Assembly (NCBI GenBank): GCA_003133075.1
Contig: PKZN01000007.1
Span: forward strand, 10,538 to 38,591
Source of the DNA: Acidimicrobiaceae bacterium
Lineage (GTDB): Bacteria > Actinomycetota > Acidimicrobiia > Acidimicrobiales > RAAP-2
Reading direction: 5' to 3'
DNA: 28,054 nt
Part shown: positions 21,803 through 28,054 of the stretch, in pieces
How the letters are laid out: every line of letters begins with the position of its first letter
How positions within the stretch are numbered: the first letter of the stretch is position 1
Program-made: the position numbers and the translations under genes
The notes under the pieces: model-generated
The model's input: the letters and a program-made list of their open reading frames with translations, nothing else
Told to the model about the DNA's origin: nothing
Database searches by the model: none

Positions 21803-23079
21803 GCCACGACCAGCAGATGGAGCTGGCGCGCTCCGCGGCGCAACACCACGTAGCGACCGTGCAACGTGTCTTCCACCGAGACGCGCGACGTCGCGTCGGC
21901 GCGCACGTTGTTGACGTAGACACCGCCTTGTTCGATGAAGCGCCGGGCTTCGCCCCTGGACTTGGCGAGGTGACTCGCGACCAACAAGTCCACGGGATCG
22001 ACGCCCGTCACGAGGTCCTCGCGGGACCACGTCGAACTCGGTGCGTCTTCGACCACCTCGAGCAACGTCGCCTCGTCGAGCTCGGCGATGGACTCAGAGA
22101 AGAGCGCCTCGCTCGCTCTGCGCGCCTTCGTGGCGGCGTCGCTTCCGTGCACCAAGGTCACGACCTCTTCGGCGAGTGCGCGCTGCGCCCGTCGCTCGCC
22201 GGGGGCGCTCCGCGTCGCCGCGTCGAGCTCGAGGATGTCCTCGTGCTCCAAGAAGGTGAAGAACCGCAGTAGCTGCGGCGTGCTCGCATCCTCGCTGTTG
22301 AGCAAGAACTGGTACATCTTGAAGGGTGAGGTCCGTGTCGCATCCAGCCACACGTTCTCCCCCGCTTCGGACTTGCCGAACTTCGTCCCGTCGGCGCGCA
22401 ACAACAACGGCGAAGTGAGCCCGTAGGCGACGTCGCCGGTCTCTTTCCGCACGAGTTCGCACCCCATGGTGATATTGCCCCACTGGTCCGATCCCCCGAT
22501 CTGTAGCGAGCAACCTTCGTCAACGTGCAGTCGCAAGAAGTCGTAGGCCTGGAGGAGCATGTAGGCAAACTCGGTGAAGGAGAGTCCGACGTCGTCGCGG
22601 TCCAGCCGGCTCTTGACCGACTCCTTGGCGATCATCTGATTCACCGTGAAATGTTTACCGACGTCACGCAGAAAATCCGTCAGACTCACCGTCGTTAACC
22701 AGTCCGCGTTGTTGATCAGCGTCGCCGACGCCGCTCCCGCTGCGGGTGCGAAGTCCAAGAGTCGAGCCATCTGCTCGCGAATGCCCTCTAAGTTGGTCTC
22801 GAGTTGTTCCTTCGACAACAGCGGGCGCTCGCTGTCTTTGAAACTGGGATCGCCCACCAGTCCAGTTCCCCCGCCCGCCAGGGCAATCGGGCGGTTCCCG
22901 GCCAGTTGGAAACGGCGCAGGGTGCATAACAACATGAGATGACCGAGGTGCAAGGAGTTGGCGGTCGGGTCGAAACCCGCGTAGGCGGTGATCGTGCCCG
23001 CGTCGAGGGCCGCAAAGACCTTCTCGTCGGTGACCTGGTGAATCAGGCCGCGAAATCGCAAATCATCGCTGAGTTTCAT
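21799..23079 (-). CDS. tyrS: Tyrosyl-tRNA synthetase
   Basis: TyrRS (426 residues), class Ic aminoacyl-tRNA synthetase charging tRNA-Tyr. The HIGH motif is HLGH (H44, H47), the KMSKS motif is KFGKS (233-237), and the tyrosine pocket includes YAGFDPTA, DFLRDVGKHF, QAYDF and GGSDQWGN. The C-terminus carries an S4 RNA-binding domain (about residues 360-425, with SRGEARRFIEQGGVYVNN). Length is typical. TAGACT at 23086-23091 lies 6 nt before the ATG with no Shine-Dalgarno, suggesting a leaderless mRNA covering tyrS and the lipoprotein gene. No T-box leader is seen. Confidence 0.97.
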   Translation of the reverse strand: MKLSDDLRFRGLIHQVTDEKVFAALDAGTITAYAGFDPTANSLHLGHLMLLCTLRRFQLAGNRPIALAGGGTGLVGDPSFKDSERPLLSKEQLETNLEGIREQMARLLDFAPAAGAASATLINNADWLTTVSLTDFLRDVGKHFTVNQMIAKESVKSRLDRDDVGLSFTEFAYMLLQAYDFLRLHVDEGCSLQIGGSDQWGNITMGCELVRKETGDVAYGLTSPLLLRADGTKFGKSEAGENVWLDATRTSPFKMYQFLLNSEDASTPQLLRFFTFLEHEDILELDAATRSAPGERRAQRALAEEVVTLVHGSDAATKARRASEALFSESIAELDEATLLEVVEDAPSSTWSREDLVTGVDPVDLLVASHLAKSRGEARRFIEQGGVYVNNVRADATSRVSVEDTLHGRYVVLRRGARQLHLLVVA

Positions 23080-23085
23080 CCGTTC

Positions 23086-23091
23086 AGTCTA
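23086..23091 (-). promoter_or_regulatory. tyrS: -10 box for leaderless tyrS transcript
   Basis: TAGACT on the minus strand, 6 nt before the ATG at 23079, with no Shine-Dalgarno; the same box and spacing as at the nfuA-like gene. Confidence 0.5.
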
Positions 23092-23102
23092 GGAGTGGAG
23101 CG

Positions 23103-23849
23103 TTAGAGGAAGCTGTTCGACGCCGGATAGTGCACCTGGAGCCAGACGACGAAGGAGTTCCACCACCCCGTGATCTCGAGCACGCCGATGGCGATCAACA
23201 AAAGACCACCGATGACGCCGATGACGTGCGCGTGTCGCCGAAACCAGGTCGACGCGGTCGACGCCCACTCGGTGGCGATGGCGGCGACGACGAAGGGGAT
23301 CCCGAGCCCGAAGCAGTAAAACGCCACCAGGATCGAACCGCGCAGGGCCGTCGCGCCCGAGGTCGAGTCCTCGAGACCGATGATGGCGACGAGCGTGGGT
23401 CCAATGCAGGGAGACCAACTCAGACCGAAGGTGAAACCGAGCGCGGCGGCGCCGATGACCGTCGCGCTCGGGAGGCGGTGCACGCGCCGTTCGCGAGAGA
23501 GCCACGACGAGGGCCACCAGCCCGCGAAGAAGAGGCCGAGGCCGACGGTCAGCGCTCCAAAGATGATCTCGAAGATGCGGTCGTGGGACTTGAGCGTGGT
23601 GCCGAAGGCGCCAAAGAGTGCGCCGAGGCTGACGAAGACGAAGGCGAAGCCGAGGATGAAGGCGATCGAACCAAGGACCGCCCGGCCGCGTCCCGAGCGC
23701 ACCGCGACCTGTCCGTTGGCGCCCGTGAGGAACGCGAGGTACCCCGGTAGTAACGGCAGCACGCACGGGGAGAGAAACGAGACGAATCCCGCGGCGATCG
23801 CCAAGGGAATGGCGAGGAACAGCGACGCGGGAAGGCCGGTGGCGATCAC
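23103..23849 (-). CDS. CcdA/DsbD-like cytochrome c biogenesis membrane protein
   Basis: A 248-residue CcdA-family protein with about six membrane helices, which moves reducing power across the membrane for thioredoxin-like proteins in cytochrome c maturation. The two redox cysteines are C29 in SFLSPCVLPLLPGYLAFL and C148 in FGLSWSPCIGPTL, each in its conserved helix. The GTG at 23849 overlaps the menD stop by 4 nt (GTGA) and gives a normal N-terminus; the long frame back to 24503 runs inside menD and is rejected. Linkage to menD couples quinone and cytochrome biogenesis genes. The partner (ResA/CcsX-like) is not in the window. Confidence 0.9.
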   Translation of the reverse strand: MIATGLPASLFLAIPLAIAAGFVSFLSPCVLPLLPGYLAFLTGANGQVAVRSGRGRAVLGSIAFILGFAFVFVSLGALFGAFGTTLKSHDRIFEIIFGALTVGLGLFFAGWWPSSWLSRERRVHRLPSATVIGAAALGFTFGLSWSPCIGPTLVAIIGLEDSTSGATALRGSILVAFYCFGLGIPFVVAAIATEWASTASTWFRRHAHVIGVIGGLLLIAIGVLEITGWWNSFVVWLQVHYPASNSFL

Positions 23850-25525
23850 GGTTCGAGCAGGGCCGTCGCCGTTACGTTCCACGACTCGTGGAGGCGGACG
23901 TTCTCTGCCCTCGAGGGGACGAGCGCCACCACCACGCTCAGACCTTCGCTCGAGAGTCCCTTCTCGATGGCCGTCGTGAGTTCGTCCAGGGTCGAGACGG
24001 TCGTCGCCTGGTGACCGAACGCCGCCGCCACCGTCTCGAGGTTGTGGAGCCGCGGGGTCCCGAAGAGTTGTTCGAATCGGTCCTCGTCGAGCGCGATGGC
24101 TTGGGGAAGGAAGGAGAAGATGCCGCCGCCGCGGTTGTCCACCACGACGAGTACCGCGGTGCCACCGGCCGTGCCCAGTCCCTCGACGAGGCCCGACACG
24201 TCGTGCAGCATGGTGAGGTCCCCCACCAATCCGAGTGACTTGGCACCGGCGCCGACCCCGAGCACGGTCGAGACGACCCCGTCGATGCCGTTCACCCCGC
24301 GGTTGGAAAAAGTCGGCCCCACTCGAGCGGGCGCCCACCACTCGACGTCGCGCACGGGCATCGACGAACCAACCACCAGCGGCACACCCGTCGCGGCACT
24401 CGCCGCCACCACCGCGCGCGCCACGAGCGGTTCGTTGAGTTCCTTCGACTGCGCCTCTTGGCTCTGGAGCCACGCTTCGACGGTCTCGGACGCCGCGCGC
24501 CACATCGTGGCGTACGCGCGGTCCCCCGAGAGCGGCGCGTCGCTGTGGTGCGGCAGTCCGCCGTAGGCCTCAGTGATCAGGTGATCGGGGTCGGCCACGA
24601 AACCCGCACCACTGAGGCTCACCGTACGCGCTCCCCACGCGCGCAGTTGTTCACCGAGGACCTTCGACGCCGGCAACCCCCCGAGTCGAACGACCAACTT
24701 CGGCCGCGCGCGCTCCACGAATGTGGCCGAACGCAACAACACGTCAAAGTGCGCGGTTGCGCCGCGCGCCGTCGCGTCGCCCACGACCACCCAGTGAAGG
24801 CCGCGGCACTCTTTGATCACCTCCGCGCTCACCCCACGCCCCACCACGCAGAGCACCGACTGTTCTTTCACGTTGAGTGCCGTTAAATAGGGGAGGTCCT
24901 CCGGCAGCGACCGTGGCGCCGGAGCGTCGCTGGCGCGCTCGGGGAGCGCCAACGGCTCGGCGATGAGTGGTTCGATGAAGGCCGCGTTCAGGTGCACCGG
25001 CCCGGGCGCTGTCCCCATGCCCGTCGCCGCCCCCGACGCCGCTCGCCAGAGCCGCGTCGCCAGCGGGCGCCACGCGGGCGCCATCTCGGGCCGCGCGACC
25101 CCGGGTTCTTCGAAGGCGCGCACCATCGATCCATAGAGGTGTCCCTGATCGATCACCTGCGGGGCACCCACGCCGTGCAGTTCGGGCGGTCGGTCAGCCG
25201 TCAAAATGAGCAACGGCACGAAGGCGAGATCCGCCTCGGCCACGCAGGCGTGCAGCTCCGCCGCCGCGGTGCCACTGGTGACAACGACGGCGACCGGCCG
25301 CTCGCTCACCAGGGCCCGACCCAGCGCAAAAAACCCGGCGCTTCGTTCGTCGAGTCGCACGTGCAGCGTGAGCTCACGTCGCGCCGAGGCCGCTAACGCG
25401 AGGGGCGTCGACCGGGAACCGGGTGCGAGGACGACGTCGCGCAGTCCCAAGTGCACCAACTCATCAAACAGCGTCGCCGCGAACGTGGCCTGCGCCTCGC
25501 TGGCGCTCGGTACGCTACCTGACAA
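23846..25525 (-). CDS. menD: SEPHCHC synthase, menaquinone biosynthesis protein MenD
   Basis: MenD (559 residues), the ThDP-dependent enzyme that adds a decarboxylated 2-oxoglutarate unit to isochorismate. Motifs are the N-terminal DVVLAPGSRSTPLALA and VRLDERSAGFFALG (with the ThDP-activating Glu), TSGTAAAELHACVAEA, ILTADRPPELHGVGAPQVIDQ, and the ThDP/Mg motif from GDLTMLHDVSG to VVVDNRGGGIFSFLPQ. The best start is TTG at 25525, with GAGGAG 5 nt upstream; no ATG or GTG is available before the conserved region. The TTG shares base 25525 with the ATG of divergent menH. The 3' end overlaps the CcdA gene by 4 nt. Confidence 0.95.
   Translation of the reverse strand: MSGSVPSASEAQATFAATLFDELVHLGLRDVVLAPGSRSTPLALAASARRELTLHVRLDERSAGFFALGRALVSERPVAVVVTSGTAAAELHACVAEADLAFVPLLILTADRPPELHGVGAPQVIDQGHLYGSMVRAFEEPGVARPEMAPAWRPLATRLWRAASGAATGMGTAPGPVHLNAAFIEPLIAEPLALPERASDAPAPRSLPEDLPYLTALNVKEQSVLCVVGRGVSAEVIKECRGLHWVVVGDATARGATAHFDVLLRSATFVERARPKLVVRLGGLPASKVLGEQLRAWGARTVSLSGAGFVADPDHLITEAYGGLPHHSDAPLSGDRAYATMWRAASETVEAWLQSQEAQSKELNEPLVARAVVAASAATGVPLVVGSSMPVRDVEWWAPARVGPTFSNRGVNGIDGVVSTVLGVGAGAKSLGLVGDLTMLHDVSGLVEGLGTAGGTAVLVVVDNRGGGIFSFLPQAIALDEDRFEQLFGTPRLHNLETVAAAFGHQATTVSTLDELTTAIEKGLSSEGLSVVVALVPSRAENVRLHESWNVTATALLEP
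25511..25516 (+). promoter_or_regulatory. menH: -10-like box for possible leaderless menH transcript
   Basis: TACGCT lies 8 nt before the ATG at 25525, inside the first codons of divergent menD. No Shine-Dalgarno is seen for menH. Confidence 0.4.
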
Positions 25526-26274
25526 TGTCGCTCCTCGGTCTCCAACGCGTCGGCTCGGGCCCGGTCGTGGTGTGGTTGCACGGCTTCACCCAGACCCGGG
25601 ATTCGAGCCACGTCTTCCTCTCCATTCTGGCAGGTACCCACCAGGTGGTGACCATCGACCTACCGGGTCATGGCGAACACGCGAATCTCTCGGCGTCACT
25701 GCCACAAACGGCAGATCTCTTAGCCGACGCGCTGCCCGCTGCGCGCTTCATCCTTGGCGGCTACTCCTTCGGGGGCCGCGTCGCCCTCCACTTCGCGCTC
25801 GCCCATCGCGAACGCCTCTCGGGCCTCATTCTCCTGAGCGCCACCGCGGGCCTTCGTGATGAAGGCCTGCGAGTAGAGCGTCGAGCGCGAGACGAGGCGC
25901 TCGCCGACCACGTCGAGAGGGTCGGCGCGGACGCGTTCCTCACCGAGTGGTTGGCCCAGCCGATGTTCGCGAACGTGCCCGACGATCCCCGCGAGCGCGC
26001 GGCGAGAAGCGCCGACGCCTCGGGACTGGCCAACTCGCTACGCCACTCTGGTACGGGGACGCAGCGATGGTTGGGCGAGGACCTGGTGGAACTCGAGATG
26101 CCCACGCTGATCCTCGCCGGGGCGAACGACGAGAAGTTCGTGCTCGAGGCCGCACGTCTGCACGAAGCGATCCCCCACTCGAGCCTCGAGGTCGTCACCG
26201 GCGCAGGTCACGCCGCGCACCTAGAGATGCCCGAGGCGCTCGCCACCCTCGTGAACGAGTACTACCCCCAGTAG
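25525..26274 (+). CDS. menH: Alpha/beta hydrolase, probable SHCHC synthase MenH
   Basis: A 249-residue alpha/beta-hydrolase, probably MenH, which eliminates pyruvate from SEPHCHC to give SHCHC. The oxyanion region is VVWLHGFTQT, the nucleophile elbow is GGYSFGGRVAL (S81), and the other triad residues are probably D202 (AGANDEKF) and H229 (GAGHAAHLE). The MenH call rests on the fold, the short length and its place between menD and menA; many hydrolases share the fold, so the substrate is inferred. The ATG at 25525 touches the menD start. The 3' end overlaps convergent menA by 13 nt. Confidence 0.85.
   Translation: MSLLGLQRVGSGPVVVWLHGFTQTRDSSHVFLSILAGTHQVVTIDLPGHGEHANLSASLPQTADLLADALPAARFILGGYSFGGRVALHFALAHRERLSGLILLSATAGLRDEGLRVERRARDEALADHVERVGADAFLTEWLAQPMFANVPDDPRERAARSADASGLANSLRHSGTGTQRWLGEDLVELEMPTLILAGANDEKFVLEAARLHEAIPHSSLEVVTGAGHAAHLEMPEALATLVNEYYPQ
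25531..25536 (-). promoter_or_regulatory. menD: Shine-Dalgarno deciding the menD TTG start
   Basis: GAGGAG on the minus strand, 5 nt before the TTG at 25525. It lies within the first codons of menH on the opposite strand. Confidence 0.6.
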
Positions 26275-27140
26275 GCGTGGAGCGCGAGGAGGAGCGCGAG
26301 GAGCGCCCCGAGCTGGAGTTGCGCTCGTGCGGAGTACTTCAAGAGCACGAGCAACTCGCGTCCGCTGCGGGGGGAGAACACGTAGCGCAGCGCCGGTACG
26401 TAGACCACGACCGCGACGACAGCGACGGCGATCTGCCGGGCGCCGAGAGCGCCCAGGGCCACCCCGGCGACGCAGATGACGTAGAGCCAAGACGCCCGAC
26501 GACGTCCGAGGCGCGCCGCCAGGGTCTTCTTTCCCACCGCCCTGTCGCCCTCGACGTCGCGCAGGTTGTTCGCTTCTAAGAGCGCGCACGCCATGAATCC
26601 CGTGGCGACCCCGAGCCACCACGCGCGCTCGGGGATGAAGAGGTGCTGACAGTACGCCGTGCCCACCGTCGCCACGAGTCCGAAGTAGAGGAACACGAAG
26701 AGCTCGCCGAAGCCGTAGTAGCCGTAGGGCTTCGGCCCTCCGGTGTAGAGCCATCCCGCCAGCACGGCACTCACGCCAATGGCGATGAGCCACCACGACG
26801 TACGCGCTGACAGCCAGAGCCCGGCCACCGACGCAACGGCGAAGAAGAACCACGCGGCCTGCCCGACCAGTTTTGCGCGAACCAACTTCGACGCGGTCAG
26901 ACGAAAGGGTCCGACGCGCACCTCGTCAGTCCCGCGCACCCCGTCGGAGTAGTCGTTCGCGTAGTTGGTCCCGATCTGGAGGGCGAGCGCGATGATGAGG
27001 CACAAAAGAGCGTTGAGCCAGTTGATGCTGAGTGGGCGAATCAGTAACACGCCCACGACGACGGGTACGCCCGCGGCGGGCAGGGTGCGCGGACGTGCCG
27101 CCAGCACCCAGCGCTGCACCGGCCCGGGGGCCACTATCAC
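26262..27140 (-). CDS. menA: 1,4-dihydroxy-2-naphthoate polyprenyltransferase
   Basis: MenA (292 residues), a UbiA-family integral membrane enzyme (about eight or nine helices) that attaches the polyprenyl tail to DHNA to give demethylmenaquinone. The first Asp-rich motif is NYANDYSDGVRGTD (N62, D63, D66) and the second is NNLRDVEGDRAVGKKTLA (D195, D199); both fit MenA better than UbiA. The N-terminus RWVLAARPRTLPAA is also typical. The GTG at 27140 overlaps the menB stop by 4 nt (GTGA), with a second in-frame GTG two codons later. menB and menA are therefore coupled. Confidence 0.95.
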   Translation of the reverse strand: MIVAPGPVQRWVLAARPRTLPAAGVPVVVGVLLIRPLSINWLNALLCLIIALALQIGTNYANDYSDGVRGTDEVRVGPFRLTASKLVRAKLVGQAAWFFFAVASVAGLWLSARTSWWLIAIGVSAVLAGWLYTGGPKPYGYYGFGELFVFLYFGLVATVGTAYCQHLFIPERAWWLGVATGFMACALLEANNLRDVEGDRAVGKKTLAARLGRRRASWLYVICVAGVALGALGARQIAVAVVAVVVYVPALRYVFSPRSGRELLVLLKYSARAQLQLGALLALLLALHAYWG

Positions 27141-28030
27141 GGGCGCTTAGGGAACTTCGAGAAGTCAGGCTTGCGACGTTCGAGGTAGGCGTTGCGACCT
27201 TCCTGGCCTTCTTCGGACATGTAGAACAACATCGTCGCGTCACCGGCGAGTTGTTGCACGCCGGCCAGTCCGTCCTCGGCGGCGTTGAAGCCCGCCTTCA
27301 ACATCCGCAACGCAATCGGCGAGAGCGTGAGGATCTGTCGACACCACGCGATGGTCTCTCTTTCGAGGTCGTCGAGCGCCACGACGGTGTTGACCAGTCC
27401 CCACTCGAGCGCCTGCGCGGCGTCGTACTGGCGACAGAGGAACCAGACTTCCTTCGCGCGCTTGAGTCCAATGGTGCGCGCGAGCAACGAGGAGCCGTAG
27501 CCGCCGTCAAAGGAGCCCACTCGTGGTCCGGTCTGGCCGAAACGGGCGTTGTCCGCGGCGAGCGAGAGGTCGCACACCAGGTGCAAGATGTGGCCGCCGC
27601 CGATGGCGTAGCCGGCGATCTGGGCGATGACCGGCTTGGGGAGACGACGGATTTGGATCTGCAGGTCCAAGACGTTCAGCCGTCCGACGCCGTGCTGGGC
27701 GACCTCGTCGTCCCCCATGTAACCGTCCTCGCCGCGAATGCGCTGGTCCCCGCCCGAGCAGAAGGCGTCCGGACCCGCACCGGTCAAGATGATGACCCCG
27801 ACCGTCACGTCGTCGCGGGCGCGCTCGAACGCGTGAGCGAGTTCGAAGAGGGTCTGCGGGCGAAACGCGTTGCGGACCTCGGGTCGGTTGATAGTGATTC
27901 TCGCGATACCCTCGGCGACCTCGTAGATCACGTCCTGATACTCGCCCAGCCTCGTGAAAACGGGAAGCTCCTGGGAACGAAACTCCTCGACCGGGTCGAC
28001 GGGTGAGCCCGTAATTACCGTTTCTGCCAT
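27137..28030 (-). CDS. menB: 1,4-dihydroxy-2-naphthoyl-CoA synthase
   Basis: MenB (297 residues), a crotonase-superfamily enzyme that closes the second ring of the naphthoquinone from o-succinylbenzoyl-CoA. It shows NRPEVRNAFRPQTLFEL, the oxyanion-hole loops in AFCSGGDQRIRG and AIGGGHILHLVCDLSLAA, the MenB-specific GPRVGSFDGGYGSSLLAR, and the C-terminal YMSEEGQEGRNAYLERRKPDF. The Asp in SFDGGYG is the family's bicarbonate/catalysis-region residue type. Length is in the actinobacterial range. TAGCGT at 28037-28042 lies 6 nt before the ATG, so the transcript is probably leaderless and also covers menA. Confidence 0.97.
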   Translation of the reverse strand: MAETVITGSPVDPVEEFRSQELPVFTRLGEYQDVIYEVAEGIARITINRPEVRNAFRPQTLFELAHAFERARDDVTVGVIILTGAGPDAFCSGGDQRIRGEDGYMGDDEVAQHGVGRLNVLDLQIQIRRLPKPVIAQIAGYAIGGGHILHLVCDLSLAADNARFGQTGPRVGSFDGGYGSSLLARTIGLKRAKEVWFLCRQYDAAQALEWGLVNTVVALDDLERETIAWCRQILTLSPIALRMLKAGFNAAEDGLAGVQQLAGDATMLFYMSEEGQEGRNAYLERRKPDFSKFPKRP

Positions 28031-28036
28031 GGCCCC

Positions 28037-28042
28037 ACGCTA
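28037..28042 (-). promoter_or_regulatory. menB: -10-like box for leaderless menB-menA transcript
   Basis: TAGCGT on the minus strand, 6 nt before the ATG at 28030; no Shine-Dalgarno. The spacing matches aroC, tyrS and nfuA-like. Confidence 0.45.
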
Positions 28043-28054
28043 CCGTGGCGCTCA

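Noticed and set aside
21803..22030. N-terminal extension of the lipoprotein gene
   Set aside because: It lies within tyrS; the signal peptide and lipobox begin at the GTG at 21802.
23850..24503. Long N-terminal extension of the CcdA-like gene
   Set aside because: It lies within menD in another frame; the GTG at 23849 overlaps the menD stop by 4 nt and gives the normal CcdA N-terminus.
1..28054. CRISPR arrays, insertion sequences, prophage, toxin-antitoxin or defence genes, tRNA or rRNA genes
   Set aside because: No spaced direct repeats, transposase, integrase or phage-like proteins, tRNA-like folds or rRNA segments were recognised; nearly all sequence is explained by housekeeping genes.

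Overview
The window reads as two genomes joined end to end. Positions 1 to about 10,110 look alphaproteobacterial, close to Caulobacterales (Caulobacter/Phenylobacterium-like). The evidence is the block ctaD-ctaB-coxF-ctaG-ctaE-DUF983-SURF1-thrC-M16 peptidase, tightly packed with 4-nt start/stop overlaps, and the type of acyl-CoA dehydrogenase, peroxiredoxin and YqgE proteins beside it. Positions from about 10,180 to 28,054 look actinobacterial, most likely Acidimicrobiia-like. The evidence is the aroC-aroK-aroB-aroQ-efp-nusB order, an actinobacterial-style cox locus, menaquinone genes, many GTG starts, and repeated TANNNT boxes 6-8 nt upstream of start codons, a hallmark of leaderless actinobacterial transcripts. 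The family assignments are firm; the taxon names are inference from gene order and sequence character.

The two parts meet inside one open reading frame, cytochrome c oxidase subunit I (9315-11189, minus strand). Its N-terminal half matches the actinobacterial side and its C-terminal half the alphaproteobacterial side. The switch lies in or near the near-invariant block around GHPEVY (about 10110-10180). The simplest explanation is a chimeric metagenomic contig joined at a conserved stretch; a real homologous recombination is less likely but testable from reads.

Alphaproteobacterial part: a 5'-truncated acyl-CoA dehydrogenase (1-927), a Prx5 peroxiredoxin (958-1440), YqgE/AlgH family protein (1591-2163), a RimJ-like acetyltransferase (2194-2775), an M16 peptidase, threonine synthase, SURF1, DUF983, ctaE, ctaG, a 49-residue CoxF-like membrane protein, and ctaB (heme O synthase). 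The cox genes build and mature an aa3-type oxidase: CtaB makes heme O, CtaG delivers CuB, SURF1 helps heme a insertion, CtaE is subunit III.

Actinobacterial part: an oxidase locus with an unusual cupredoxin, coxB and the 5' half of coxA, a divergent small membrane protein, and a polytopic membrane protein fused to a SCO copper-chaperone domain. Then come nusB, efp and the shikimate genes aroQ, aroB, aroK, aroC (chorismate supply), an NfuA-like Fe-S carrier, a cysteine-rich conserved protein, two small proteins, a lipoprotein, tyrS, a CcdA-like thiol reductase, and menD/menH/menA/menB. Chorismate from the aro genes feeds the menaquinone genes, and menaquinone feeds the oxidase-type respiratory chain. 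No mobile elements, CRISPR arrays, tRNA or rRNA genes were seen, and no clearly new multi-gene system.
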